NCBI GenBank assembly: GCA_963579135.1
Contig: CAUZFB010000006.1
Span: 1-64,000, forward strand
Direction of reading: 5' to 3'
Length of the DNA stretch: 64,000 bases
Source of the DNA: CALGTL01 sp963579135
GTDB taxonomy: Bacteria; Chloroflexota; Dehalococcoidia; Lucifugimonadales; Australimonadaceae
Shown piece by piece: positions 49,793 to 59,200 of the stretch (the stretch's first letter is position 1; each line of letters opens with the position of its first letter). Position numbers and translations under genes: made by a program. The notes under the pieces were generated by a model. It saw only the letters and a program-made list of their open reading frames with translations, had not been told where the DNA came from and ran no database searches.

Positions 49793-50890
49793 ATGGCCGA
49801 CACCAAAGATGTAGTCATCGATTCAGATGGACATGTCTTCGAGGACAACGAGGAAATCATCAGCCGGTTGAGGATTCCTAAGGAATTCATAGGCTCGACT
49901 GTTAGAAGTGGGCTTTTCCCTCCGAGCAGCCACGTGCAATACCGATTCGGCCGAAGACCTGAAGGAGCGTTCGGCGTTGACTCCCAAGGGCGGTATAGCA
50001 ATCCCGGGCCCGACGGGTGGATAGACTTCATGGATACAGTTGGCATCAGCTCGGCACTACTGTTTCCTACGCAGGGTCAACGAATAGGGCGAATTGTCAA
50101 CAGGGAATACGCGATTGCGCTTGCCCAGGCGTATAACGAATGGTTGGCAGAGACCTATCTTGACCGTAGCACGAGGTTCAGAGGGGTTGCGATTCTACCT
50201 ATGCATGACCCAGAGGCAGCAGTGGAAGAATTGCATCGTGCTGTGACCGAACTTCGGATGAGTGCGGCGTTGATCCCTGCTACGGGTGTGCACCTAGACG
50301 TAACGCATAAACAATACTGGCCATTGCTCGCTGAAGCCGCACGCCTTGGTTGTCCTCTCGCGGTCCACGGTGGTGGGCACTGGGATCTTGGGATGGAAAC
50401 CGTCAACGTCGGTGCCGTCGCGAATGCTTTAGGGCACCCCGTCTCGATAATGATAGTCTTGGGTAATCTAATTTTTAACGGTTTGTTCGATCGATATCCG
50501 GATCTTAGAGTCTGCTTTCTTGAAGGCGGGGTATCGTGGTTGCTGACCGCTCTAGAACGTTTCGATCGTGCTGCGTCCGGCGTTGTCCCTTTCAATCCGC
50601 GGGGGGAGGTCCTTGAGCTGCCGGAAGGACAAACCATGCGTGACTACGTGATTCGCCTTCTCCGGGATCAGCGTATTTCTGTCGGTATGGAAGGGGATGA
50701 GCATGATTTGCCCTACGCATTGGAATCCATCGGCCACCAGCCCTTCATGTTCTCGTCAGATTTTCCACACGAGGTAAATGCAGATTTGGTCTCTCAGCAA
50801 ATCCAGAACGTTCGCGACCTGACGACATCTGACGAAAGCGCGGCTCCTGCGATTCTCGGCGGTAACGCGGCACATTTTTTTCGGATTTGA
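49793..50890 (+). CDS. Amidohydrolase_2-family protein
   Basis: A 365-residue TIM-barrel protein starting MADTKDVVIDSDGHVFEDNE (D-x-D-x-H first motif). VHGGGHWDLG, FLEGGVSWLLTALERFD and MFSSDFPHEVN (metal Asp) follow the family order. GAAGGAGG precedes the ATG; the longer frame to 49697 would read through the promoter repeat and is rejected. It is the fourth member of this superfamily in the window. The substrate is unknown. Confidence 0.85.
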   Translation: MADTKDVVIDSDGHVFEDNEEIISRLRIPKEFIGSTVRSGLFPPSSHVQYRFGRRPEGAFGVDSQGRYSNPGPDGWIDFMDTVGISSALLFPTQGQRIGRIVNREYAIALAQAYNEWLAETYLDRSTRFRGVAILPMHDPEAAVEELHRAVTELRMSAALIPATGVHLDVTHKQYWPLLAEAARLGCPLAVHGGGHWDLGMETVNVGAVANALGHPVSIMIVLGNLIFNGLFDRYPDLRVCFLEGGVSWLLTALERFDRAASGVVPFNPRGEVLELPEGQTMRDYVIRLLRDQRISVGMEGDEHDLPYALESIGHQPFMFSSDFPHEVNADLVSQQIQNVRDLTTSDESAAPAILGGNAAHFFRI

Positions 50891-51090
50891 GTAGTTGACC
50901 GACTTGATCAGCATGCAGATTGCTATTGATCCTTTGACAAATGCTCCTGTACTTTGATTGAAGAGTCCACCTGCTGGCGGCGGTGACCATAATCGTTGCT
51001 CCCCTCCATTTCCGGACAGTAGGCTCGTCCGGGCTAGATTCGCTCCGCCTTTTGATCGCGGCCATCCCTTCGGTATATAGATAGGCCGCA

Positions 51091-51137
51091 CCCGCGATTT
51101 CCCATCGCTGTGGCGCTTGGGTCTGTGGGCGTATGCT
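51091..51137 (+). promoter_or_regulatory. Promoter-like repeat, copy d
   Basis: It starts CCCGCGATTTCCCATCGCTG; TGTGGC (51109-51114) and TATGCT (51132-51137) are 17 bp apart, 51 bases before the ATG of the small protein at 51189. The rest of the gap 50891-51090 holds nothing I can identify. Confidence 0.6.
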
Positions 51138-51188
51138 TGTGTTTGTCGGTAGCAGCGTCCCCCCAGTCGATTTGGGAGAAACATCCAT

Positions 51189-51458
51189 ATGAGTATTCAG
51201 GTCATTCTCAATTTCCAAGTGACTGACTTCGACAAATTTAAGGCACTGTTTGATGCCCGTGCCGATGCGCGAACAGCAGCGGGCATCGAGGGTAAGCTTT
51301 ACAGGACTATTGATGCGCCGAACAGCCCCGTCGTCATCGGCACGGCACCATCGAAAGAAGCTTTCTTTGCGTTCTTTCAGTCACCGGGGCAGCAGGAGGC
51401 GATGAAAGATGGTAACCAACTTGCCCCTCCTCAATGTACGTTGTTGGAAGAGGTCTAA
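51189..51458 (+). CDS. Small protein of probable dimeric alpha/beta-barrel fold
   Basis: An 89-residue protein reading MSIQVILNFQVTDFDKFKAL, then GKLYRTIDAPNSPVVIGTAP and SKEAFFAFFQSPGQQEAM. The order strand, helix (DFDKFKALFD), strand, strand, helix suits antibiotic-biosynthesis-monooxygenase-like or EthD-like ferredoxin folds. GGGAG lies upstream of the ATG. The role is unknown. Confidence 0.6.
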   Translation: MSIQVILNFQVTDFDKFKALFDARADARTAAGIEGKLYRTIDAPNSPVVIGTAPSKEAFFAFFQSPGQQEAMKDGNQLAPPQCTLLEEV

Positions 51459-51483
51459 CGGCCCCACGTAGCCATCGAACCCT

Positions 51484-51530
51484 TGCGATAATTCATCGTT
51501 GTGACGGTTTGGGGCCCGCGGGCGTATGCC
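51484..51530 (+). promoter_or_regulatory. Promoter-like repeat, copy g (diverged)
   Basis: TTGCGATAATTCATCGT then TGTGAC (51500-51505) and TATGCC (51525-51530), 19 bp apart. It precedes the leader frame and the MFS gene at 51626. Confidence 0.45.
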
Positions 51531-51568
51531 AGGATTCACTGACGGACGCATGTAGTCAGGGGGAAGCG

Positions 51569-51625
51569 ATGACAGACGCGGGAGTGATGGTTCATCTTGA
51601 AATGAGATTCGTTGAAGAGGCGTAA
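51569..51625 (+). other. 18-codon leader frame before an MFS gene
   Basis: ATG with AGGGGGAA upstream; the frame reads MTDAGVMVHLEMRFVEEA and stops directly before the ATG of the MFS gene, with no gap. The preceding block matches the ribosome-binding region of the LysE gene at 46899-46917. It may couple translation of the transporter. Confidence 0.4.
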
Positions 51626-52876
51626 ATGACTGAGGAGGCGCCTCCATCCGCTAGCCTTACCGCACACGGCTGGCGACGCCCTTTCGATTCATTATCGGTT
51701 CCGGAGTTCCGGCTGCTGTTCCTTAGCGCGTTCTGCTCGCATTCCGGTATCCAGATGACTACCTTGGCGCGGCCCTGGCTAGCGTTTGAGTTGACTGACT
51801 CCGCTACGATGCTAGGGCTCGTAGCAGCGGCGCAGGGCGTTCCTCAGTTGCTTGTTTCCCCACTCGGCGGTGTTGCGGCGGATCGCTTGCCGAAACGCAT
51901 GGTGCTACATGCGTCCACAGCGGTACTCATGGCCATTGCGTTGATTACCGCTGTTCTGATCTTTTTCGAGGCGATTCGAATCTGGCATCTGGTGGTGTTG
52001 GCGCTTCTATTCGGTACTGCCTTGCCGTTCAATCAGCCAGCTCGTCACTCATATGTGCCGTTGCTCGTACCGCGAGCGCAATTGGGCAATGCCCTTGGGC
52101 TGTTTGCCGCTGTGCGCAACATGAATCAGGTGCTTGGCCCCAGCATCGCGGGCATCCTGATTGGAGTAGATCCGTTCCTTGCATTCACCGCAATCGCACT
52201 CGCTCAGGTATTGGCCTTCATCCTCGCCATGGGGCTTCCCAGGGCTGCACCATTGACGCTTGTTCAGCGTAGCGTCACTGCAGATTTGATCTTCGGGCTG
52301 CACTACATTTGGGACAAACCCATCCTCAGATCACTGATTGCGATAAACATGATTGTGGTCGTTCTCGGTTTTCCGTACCAGCAAGTGTTACCTGTTTTTC
52401 AGAAAAATGTGCTTGGTGTTGGACCAGAATTGCTCGGTTTCATGTTTGCATCGATGGGGGCCGGCGCGCTTATTGCGTCCATGTTGGTCGCAACGTTTCC
52501 CGGCATGATTCACCGGGGCTACCCGATGCTGGTAGCGGGAGCCGCATTCGGTGGTGCACTTGTGGGGTTTGCATTATCTCCGGTGTATGGATTGTCAGTT
52601 GCACTGCTGTTTTTGACTGGCCTCACCAGCCAGGCATTCAGCACACTCAATTCAACGCTGATGATGTTCAATACCGAACCCCATTTATACGGTCGCATCT
52701 CTAGCATCAACATGATGTGCAGGGCCATGACACCCCTGATCATTCTTCCTTTTGGTGCCCTGATCGACGCTTTCGGCGCGCGTGCGGTTGTGTCCGTTGC
52801 GGGCGTGGCTCTAGCGGTCGTGATATCGATATTCGGCGCGATGCGCCGGGACCTGTTGCGAAAACAATCCAGCTAG
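51626..52876 (+). CDS. MFS_3-type exporter (EntS-like)
   Basis: A 416-residue protein with about 12 spans. FDSLSVPEFRLLFLSAFCSH, SPLGGVAADRLPKRMVLHAS (motif A) and LPFNQPARHSYVPLLVPRAQ match the enterobactin-exporter-like MFS_3 group, typical exporters of siderophores, macrolides or drugs. It follows a short leader frame and is preceded by repeat copy g. Confidence 0.88.
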   Translation: MTEEAPPSASLTAHGWRRPFDSLSVPEFRLLFLSAFCSHSGIQMTTLARPWLAFELTDSATMLGLVAAAQGVPQLLVSPLGGVAADRLPKRMVLHASTAVLMAIALITAVLIFFEAIRIWHLVVLALLFGTALPFNQPARHSYVPLLVPRAQLGNALGLFAAVRNMNQVLGPSIAGILIGVDPFLAFTAIALAQVLAFILAMGLPRAAPLTLVQRSVTADLIFGLHYIWDKPILRSLIAINMIVVVLGFPYQQVLPVFQKNVLGVGPELLGFMFASMGAGALIASMLVATFPGMIHRGYPMLVAGAAFGGALVGFALSPVYGLSVALLFLTGLTSQAFSTLNSTLMMFNTEPHLYGRISSINMMCRAMTPLIILPFGALIDAFGARAVVSVAGVALAVVISIFGAMRRDLLRKQSS

Positions 52877-52921
52877 GAGTCGGTTGGCTCCGACCACCCT
52901 TATTTATGGATAGGCTACCCC

Positions 52922-52969
52922 GCTCGCGATTTCCCCTCGCTGTGATGCCTGGGCTCACAGGCGTATGGT
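52922..52969 (+). promoter_or_regulatory. Promoter-like repeat, copy e
   Basis: It starts CTCGCGATTTCCCCTCGC; TGTGAT (52941-52946) and TATGGT (52964-52969) are 17 bp apart. The ATG of the next MFS gene is only six bases from the -10 box, so this copy would give a leaderless message. Confidence 0.6.
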
Positions 52970-52975
52970 TAGGGC

Positions 52976-54304
52976 ATGAGCCAGGGCAACGGTAACGGGA
53001 TGCACCCAGCGCGCGCAGAAGCTGACTCACCTTCAGCTAGGACCCCCCGTTTCTGGCCGTTCAAACGTGCTTACTACGGGTGGGCTGTCGTACTCGCTTC
53101 ATTCGTCGCGTCCTTCGGGGAGGTGCCGGTCAACGGCCCAGTCATCGGGGTGTTCATAAGGCCGATGCAGGACGAGCTAGGGTGGTCCCGAGGCACTATC
53201 GCCTTGGGATTCATGATTGGCAGCATCGTAGGAGCCCTCAGTTCCGGCATCGTCGGCTGGTTGGTAGATCGGTACGGTGCGCGGTTGGTCGTGGCTATCG
53301 CAGGTGTCCTGATCACCGTTTCCCTGCTAGGCCTGTCAACGATTCAAGAACCATGGCAGTTCTGGGTGCTTTTCGGTCTTGGGCGTGGCGCAGCGCTCTC
53401 AGGCGTGGGTATAGGAACCACGGTAGCAGTAGGCAAGTGGTTTCACCGCCGTCGAGCTCGCATGCTTGCCATCAAAGGAATCGGTCACCGAACGGGGCAG
53501 GTGGTGTTCCCGGTGTTCATCCTTGGCATTATGTCGGTTGCGGATTGGAGAATGGCGTTTGCTGCTAGCGCGGGTGTAGCAGCGATGCTAATCACGCTAC
53601 CGGCATTGTTGTATCTTCGCAAACAGCCAGAAGATATGGGTCTGATGCCGGATGGAGCGACTCAAAGCGAGAGGTTGCACGAACTTGACTCAGAAGTTTC
53701 GTGGACGCTCCAAGAGGCCCGGCGCACCCGAGCGTTTTGGCTCATCGTTGTCTTCACCGTCGGTACCCCGTTCGTGCTGGGGGCTACCAACTTGCATCTG
53801 GTGGCTAATTTCCAGGACCGTGGTCTTTCGGACGCCCTAGCCGTCAGCGTGCTCTCGGTGTTCGCAGCGGTTTCGGCGCTGTCCATGCTTCCAGTGGGAT
53901 TACTTCTCGAGCACATGCACGTACGACACGGGGCCATGCTCATGACGATCCTTCTGATGGCTTCCATGCTCTTGATCAGCGTTGCTGATAGCTACGCCGA
54001 GGCGTTGCTCTTTGCAGTCCTGTTTGGGGTGACTACGAGCATGCGAGTCATCATTGAAACACTATTGATTGCGAACTATTTTGGGCCAAGGTCACTCGGT
54101 ACGATTAGAGGCTTCGCGCGGATGTGGACGGTCATAAGCACTATTGGTCCGGTGTTCGGTGGGTTCACCAGAGACATCACGGGCACTTATACCCTAACGT
54201 TTCTTGTGTTCGCGGCGGCGGCTGGATTGATGTTCCTGGCGATGCTGTTCGCAACGCAGCCCGTGAAGCCCGATCACCGATGGAATGAGGATAGTTTCGG
54301 ATAG
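52976..54304 (+). CDS. MFS transporter of the OFA/monocarboxylate type
   Basis: A 442-residue protein with about 12 spans; AYYGWAVVLASFVASFGEVP, then GPVIGVFIRPMQDELGWSRG is the typical opening of oxalate/formate antiporter-like and monocarboxylate transporters, and GWLVDRYGARLVV is motif A. It probably exchanges a carboxylate. It lies just upstream of a family III CoA transferase that would activate such an acid. The ATG is six bases from the promoter-repeat -10 box. Confidence 0.88.
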   Translation: MSQGNGNGMHPARAEADSPSARTPRFWPFKRAYYGWAVVLASFVASFGEVPVNGPVIGVFIRPMQDELGWSRGTIALGFMIGSIVGALSSGIVGWLVDRYGARLVVAIAGVLITVSLLGLSTIQEPWQFWVLFGLGRGAALSGVGIGTTVAVGKWFHRRRARMLAIKGIGHRTGQVVFPVFILGIMSVADWRMAFAASAGVAAMLITLPALLYLRKQPEDMGLMPDGATQSERLHELDSEVSWTLQEARRTRAFWLIVVFTVGTPFVLGATNLHLVANFQDRGLSDALAVSVLSVFAAVSALSMLPVGLLLEHMHVRHGAMLMTILLMASMLLISVADSYAEALLFAVLFGVTTSMRVIIETLLIANYFGPRSLGTIRGFARMWTVISTIGPVFGGFTRDITGTYTLTFLVFAAAAGLMFLAMLFATQPVKPDHRWNEDSFG

Positions 54305-54398
54305 GAGTGCTTAGATGGCTGCGTGCTTGGTGATATCAATCCACCGGGGAGGCCAGCCCTTCCCCGTAGCAATAATCTGATGGGGCAAGGAGTTGGGC

Positions 54399-55616
54399 AT
54401 GCCAGGTCCACTAGAGAGGTTGAAGGTTCTAGAGGTCGCCAACTGGGTGGCCGGGCCGTCTGCTTGCGCGATTATGGCTGACATGGGAGCAGAGGTAGTC
54501 AAGGTAGAACACCGAGACACGGGCGATCCTGTCCGGAGCATCAACGTATCTGCCCGAGGGATTGTGCAGCATGCCGGTGGTATCAACCTGCTATTCGAGC
54601 TGCTCAATCGCGGGAAAAAGAGCGTGGCGGTCAACCTTGAGCACCCTCAAGGCCAAGAGGTCGTTCAAAGGCTAGCCGCCCAGTCCGATGTGATAGTTAC
54701 TAATCTGACGCCCCACAGACAAGAGCGCTACAGGCTGCGCTATGAAGATGTATCAGGTTTGAATCCGCGGGCGATCTACATTGCCCTCACAGGATACGGT
54801 GCGAAGGGGCCAGATCGTGATAGGTCCGGATTCGACTACGCTGCGTTCTGGGCCCGGTCCGGGATCATGGCTTCGATAGGAGAACCTGGAGGGCCGCCAA
54901 CGCAGCAGCGTCCGGGCATGGGGGACCAGACGACTTCACTGGCGTTGACCGCGGCCATTGGCATGGCTCTATTCGAGCGCGAGCGTTCAGGGAAAGGGCA
55001 GCGTATCGACTGCTCTTTGCTTCATTCCGCCATCTGGGTGTTAGGTGCCGACCTGATGACCGCGCTTAGGACCCGCCAGCCCGTCGAACGTGTACCGAGA
55101 AAAGATGTTGGCAATCCGCTTTTCAATTTCTATGAAACGGCGGACGGTAGGTGGGTGCAACTCGTCATGATTGAATCGGAACGATTTTGGAATGGCTTTT
55201 GCTCGGCACTCGACATTCCTGAATTTGCCGACGACCCAAGATTCAACAGCCACGTCAATCGCATTGGGCATGGCAAGCAGCTGGTGGAAATCATCGACAA
55301 CCGGTTCGGCTCGGACAGCTTCGAACGCTGGGCGGCAAGTCTCGACCGACATGGGTGCATGTGGGCGCCCGTCCAGACGTTGGATCAGGTCGTAGCTGAT
55401 CCGCAGGTACATGCGAATGGCTATTCAACTACGCTGACGCACGTTGAAGAAGGTGACTTCGAGATCCTGACCGTGCCAATCAAGTATGCTCGGACTCCAG
55501 GGATCCCGACTTCCCCCGCACCCGAGCTTGGTCAGGACACGGAGCTCATACTGCTGGACCTTGGTTATACCTGGGACGACCTTGCGATTTTCAAGGACAA
55601 TGGCGCAATCATCTGA
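54399..55616 (+). CDS. Family III CoA transferase (CaiB/BaiF)
   Basis: A 405-residue protein: RLKVLEVANWVAGPSACAIM, ADMGAEVVKVEHRDTGDPVR, NRGKKSVAVNLEH, YGAKGPDRDRSGFDY and GKGQRIDCSLLHSAIW, where the catalytic Asp is in the IDCSLL block. AAGGAG lies six bases upstream of the ATG at 54399; a TTG at 54393 is less likely. Of the three paralogues here it is closest to a functional carboxylate transporter gene. Confidence 0.88.
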   Translation: MPGPLERLKVLEVANWVAGPSACAIMADMGAEVVKVEHRDTGDPVRSINVSARGIVQHAGGINLLFELLNRGKKSVAVNLEHPQGQEVVQRLAAQSDVIVTNLTPHRQERYRLRYEDVSGLNPRAIYIALTGYGAKGPDRDRSGFDYAAFWARSGIMASIGEPGGPPTQQRPGMGDQTTSLALTAAIGMALFERERSGKGQRIDCSLLHSAIWVLGADLMTALRTRQPVERVPRKDVGNPLFNFYETADGRWVQLVMIESERFWNGFCSALDIPEFADDPRFNSHVNRIGHGKQLVEIIDNRFGSDSFERWAASLDRHGCMWAPVQTLDQVVADPQVHANGYSTTLTHVEEGDFEILTVPIKYARTPGIPTSPAPELGQDTELILLDLGYTWDDLAIFKDNGAII

Positions 55617-55768
55617 CCGTTGACATAGGGGAGCTTTGATTTACGCTGCAAATCAAACTGCGGGTGAATGCCGCTAGAGTAACGGCGTTCGACGTGAGGG
55701 CGTGACTTTCCACGGTTGCCACTCGCGGGACGCGTACGTAAGATTTGACGCCCACCGGAGGTGGTAGT

Positions 55769-56290
55769 GTGACCGAGACATGGTATGACGTGTTTCAGAC
55801 GAGTTGGGGTTGGGTGAGCGCGGTGGGGTCCGCCAAGGGGCTTCGCTACTGCTCGTTGCCGGAGGAGACGCCCGACTGTGCCGTGGAATTCCTGGCCAAT
55901 ACGGTGAAGGGCGGCTTGCCCGCACAGCGTGAGGGCGCGTTCGAGCCCTTCCGCGAGCAGATCGAGGAGTACTTTTCAGGCACGCGTACCGAGTGGGACC
56001 TGAAGCTGGATCTCGACGACTCTACCCCGTTCTTCCGGCGCGCGTGGGACGCTTGCCAGTTGATCCCGCGCGGTGAGACGCGAACGTACCGCTGGCTGGC
56101 TGAGCAGGCTGGCAACGTGGCGGCGTCACGAGGCGCGGGGCAGGCCATGGCACGCAATCGCATCCCAATCGTGATCCCTTGTCATCGAGTGATCGGTAGC
56201 GATGGAGGGTTGCATGGCTTCGCGGGGCCTGGCCTACCGCTGAAGGCGCGTCTCTTGCAGCATGAGACCGCGCTGAACGGCGCCGCCTAG
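55769..56290 (+). CDS. ogt: Methylated-DNA--protein-cysteine methyltransferase (Ogt/MGMT)
   Basis: A 173-residue protein with the suicide-alkyl-acceptor motif IPIVIPCHRVIG (Cys138), the helix-turn-helix ARNRIP before it and GFAGPGLPLKARLLQHE after it. It removes alkyl groups from O6-alkylguanine in DNA. GTG at 55769 is chosen because GGAGGT is six bases upstream; the TTG at 55745 adds only eight residues. Its stop overlaps the dnaE stop on the other strand. Confidence 0.92.
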   Translation: MTETWYDVFQTSWGWVSAVGSAKGLRYCSLPEETPDCAVEFLANTVKGGLPAQREGAFEPFREQIEEYFSGTRTEWDLKLDLDDSTPFFRRAWDACQLIPRGETRTYRWLAEQAGNVAASRGAGQAMARNRIPIVIPCHRVIGSDGGLHGFAGPGLPLKARLLQHETALNGAA

Positions 56291-59200
56291 CTGACGGCAA
56301 CCGCAGAGTCGCTGGCGATGGTGATGGCGTCCGGCCGCTCTAAGAGGTCGTGGATGCGCGTTTCAAGCGCGGGGCAGAATCCGGTGGTAATAATCGGCAT
56401 CTCGAGCCGCCAGTTGCGTCCCTGGCTGGTGATTAGCAGATCCACGGCGTCGGTGCCCGGGTAATCCAGCAGCGTCTGCAACACTTCGCGCAGCAGCATC
56501 TGGTCCTCGTCAGGTCGGTCCGTCTCAGTCATGTTGATAAGCAGCTTTCGCCGCATGGGCTGCGACGGCATACCCGTGCTGGCCGGAGTCAAGGGAGAGC
56601 CAACATACTCCTGGGCGGCGTTGATGGCGCTGGGGCCGTTGGGCGCGGGCGAGGGTTTTAAGCCGGCGGGCCTTTCTGTTGACGTCGGTGCAGGTGACAT
56701 CGGTGCGGGCGTTGCTAATGCTGCTGCAGGTTCCTGCGGCGACGCCAAGGTCTCTTCGCGAGGCTTCGCGTCGATGGGGGCTGGCGCTATCCACTGCTCC
56801 ATCCTGGGCTCGTGAACGGGGAATTGGGCTGGCAGCTCGTCGGCGCCCTCGGGGAGCTCGTAAGCGATAGCCTCGTCACAGTGGACGGAGCGCTCATCGT
56901 TCCTGAATCGGACGGGCCCCTTCATCTGGACGAGGCTGCTGTCGACCCATAGTGAAGACGTTCGCTCGTAGGTCTTGCTCCAGACTGCGACATCCACGGT
57001 GGAGCCGTCGAAGATCTCCAGGGTTACGAAGGCGATACGGCGCTGGTTCTTATCGGTCTGCTGGCGCACGCCGGTGACCATGCCCACCAGTAGGATCTTC
57101 TCATTCTCAGGGATCTCGTTCAGTTGCTCGCGCGAGAGAATCGCGCCGTCAGGCGCATGCCGGGGGTCTAGCACACGCGTGGTGAGGGAGACTCCGAGGA
57201 GCTCACGCTCCCACATGGCGACCTCGCGGGCGCCGAGCTCAGGGGCATCGACCAACTCGATATCCGCAAGGGGCGTCGGGACCGACGCACCGAATAGATC
57301 GAACATCGTCGACTGTCCCGAATCTTTGAGTTCCGCTTCACGTTGGAGCAGGTGAGTGATCGAGTCCACGCTGGCAAGCAGGCTTGCGCGGTTGCCGAAG
57401 ACGTCCAAGGCGCCGACCTTGGCCAGGGCTTCGATGACCCTGCGGTTCGCCACGTTGGAACCCGCGCGCCTGGCGAAATCCTCGAGGGTCGTGAAGGCCC
57501 CGGTGGTGATGCGTTCCGAGACAAGCTCTTCGACAGCTTGCTCACCTACGTTCTTGATAGTGGCCAGGCCGAACCGGATACCGCGCTTGTCGTCGGGCGA
57601 GGTGTCGATGGAGAACTGCACCGCGCTGCGGTTTACGTCTGGGGCCAGTACCGGGATATCCAGACGCGCGCATTCGGCCATCGTGGCAGCCATCTTCTCG
57701 GAGTTGCCTTCATAGGCGTTCAGGACGCAGGTCATGTACTCGACCGGATAGTTGGCCTTGAAGTAGGCAGTCCAGTAGGCGACGACCGCGTAGCAGACGC
57801 TGTGGGCTTTGTTGAACGCGTACCCGGCGAACGGCTCGATGAGGTCGAACACCTGACTTGCGATGACGTTGTCGTAGCCCAGTTCCTGGGCACCAGCGAG
57901 GAACTTGGCCCGTTCTTGGGCCATCAGCGAGGCGTCCTTCTTACCCATGGCCTTACGGACGATGTCCGCACTACCGAGGGTGTAGCCGGCGAAGGTGCGC
58001 AGGATGTGCAGCACCTGGTCCTGGTACACGATGACGCCGTAGGTCTCTTCCAGAATCTCTTTTAGGGCAGGATGCGGGTATTCGATGGGCACCCGGCCGA
58101 ACTTGGAGTCGATGAACCTGCCGATGTGCTCCATGGGGCCAGGACGGTAGAGCGCGACCATGGCGGCGAGTTCGGCAAGGCTCCCGGGCTTGAGCTCCTT
58201 GATGTGCCGCCGCATGCCGGCGCTCTCAAGCTGGAAGACGGACGCCGTCTCAGCGGACGCAAGAAGATCGTATGTTGCTTGGTCGTCGAACGCGATGTCC
58301 GGCAGCCGGAACTCGATGCCCTGGTGCAGCTTGATGAGCTTCAGGGAGTTGGACAGGATGGAGTAGTTGATGAGGCCGAGGAAGTCCATCTTGAGCAGGC
58401 CAAGCTTGGCGACGGGGCCCATCGGGTATTGGGTCATGGCCACGCCCGACTCATCACCCTTGGTTGGTCGCTGGAGCGGCACGTGGTCGGTCAGGGGCTC
58501 TTGCGAGATAACGACGGCTGCCGCGTGGGTGCTGGAGTGACGCACCACGCCTTCCAGACCACGAGCGGTGTCGAATAGTCGACGGAGTCCCGCGTCGCCG
58601 TTGACTGCGGCCTGCAGCTCAGGCGTCTCGTCCCATGCATCCTGGAGCGTGATGCCCAGCTTCGTCGGAATCAGCCGCGCGAGGCGGTCGGCGTCAGCGA
58701 GTGGGATGCCTAGGGCGCGCCCGGAGTCGCGGATGGACGCTTTGGCACCCATGGTCCCGAACGTGATGATCTGCGCGACGTGGCCCTGGCCGTATTTCGC
58801 CGTGACGTACTTGATGGCCTCCTCACGCCGGTCATCTTGGAAGTCCATGTCGATGTCCGGCATTTCTTTGCGCTCGATGTTCAGGAACCGCTCGAAAACC
58901 AACCGGTACTCAAGTGGGTCAATCTCGGTGATGCCCAAACAGTAGAGGGCGAGAGACGATGCCGCGCTGCCCCTCACGCCGAAGACGATGTCGTTCTTCC
59001 GCGCGAAGTCAGCGATGTCCCAAACCACGAGGAAGTAGTTGGGGTACTGCGTTGTCTTGATGACGTCGAGCTCGTAGTCCAGGCGGGCCTTGGCGTCCTC
59101 GGTGCCGCCGTCGGGGTAGCGATCGGTGAAGCCCTGCCAGCAAAGGCGGCGCAGGTATTCGTCCGCGTCCTCGCCTTGAGGAACGTCGTACTGCGGCAGG

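Noticed and set aside
50745..51218. 157-codon minus frame between the amidohydrolase and the small barrel protein
   Set aside because: It crosses promoter-repeat copy d and overlaps the amidohydrolase; composition is shadow-like.
43676..54300. CRISPR array or known defence system in the repeat-rich region
   Set aside because: The repeats are too diverged, irregularly spaced by kilobases and placed at promoters; no cas, restriction or toxin-antitoxin genes were recognised.
54311..54634. 107-codon minus frame at the start of the third CoA transferase
   Set aside because: Overlaps a well-supported gene; only the last ~25 codons lie in free sequence and show no recognisable domain.
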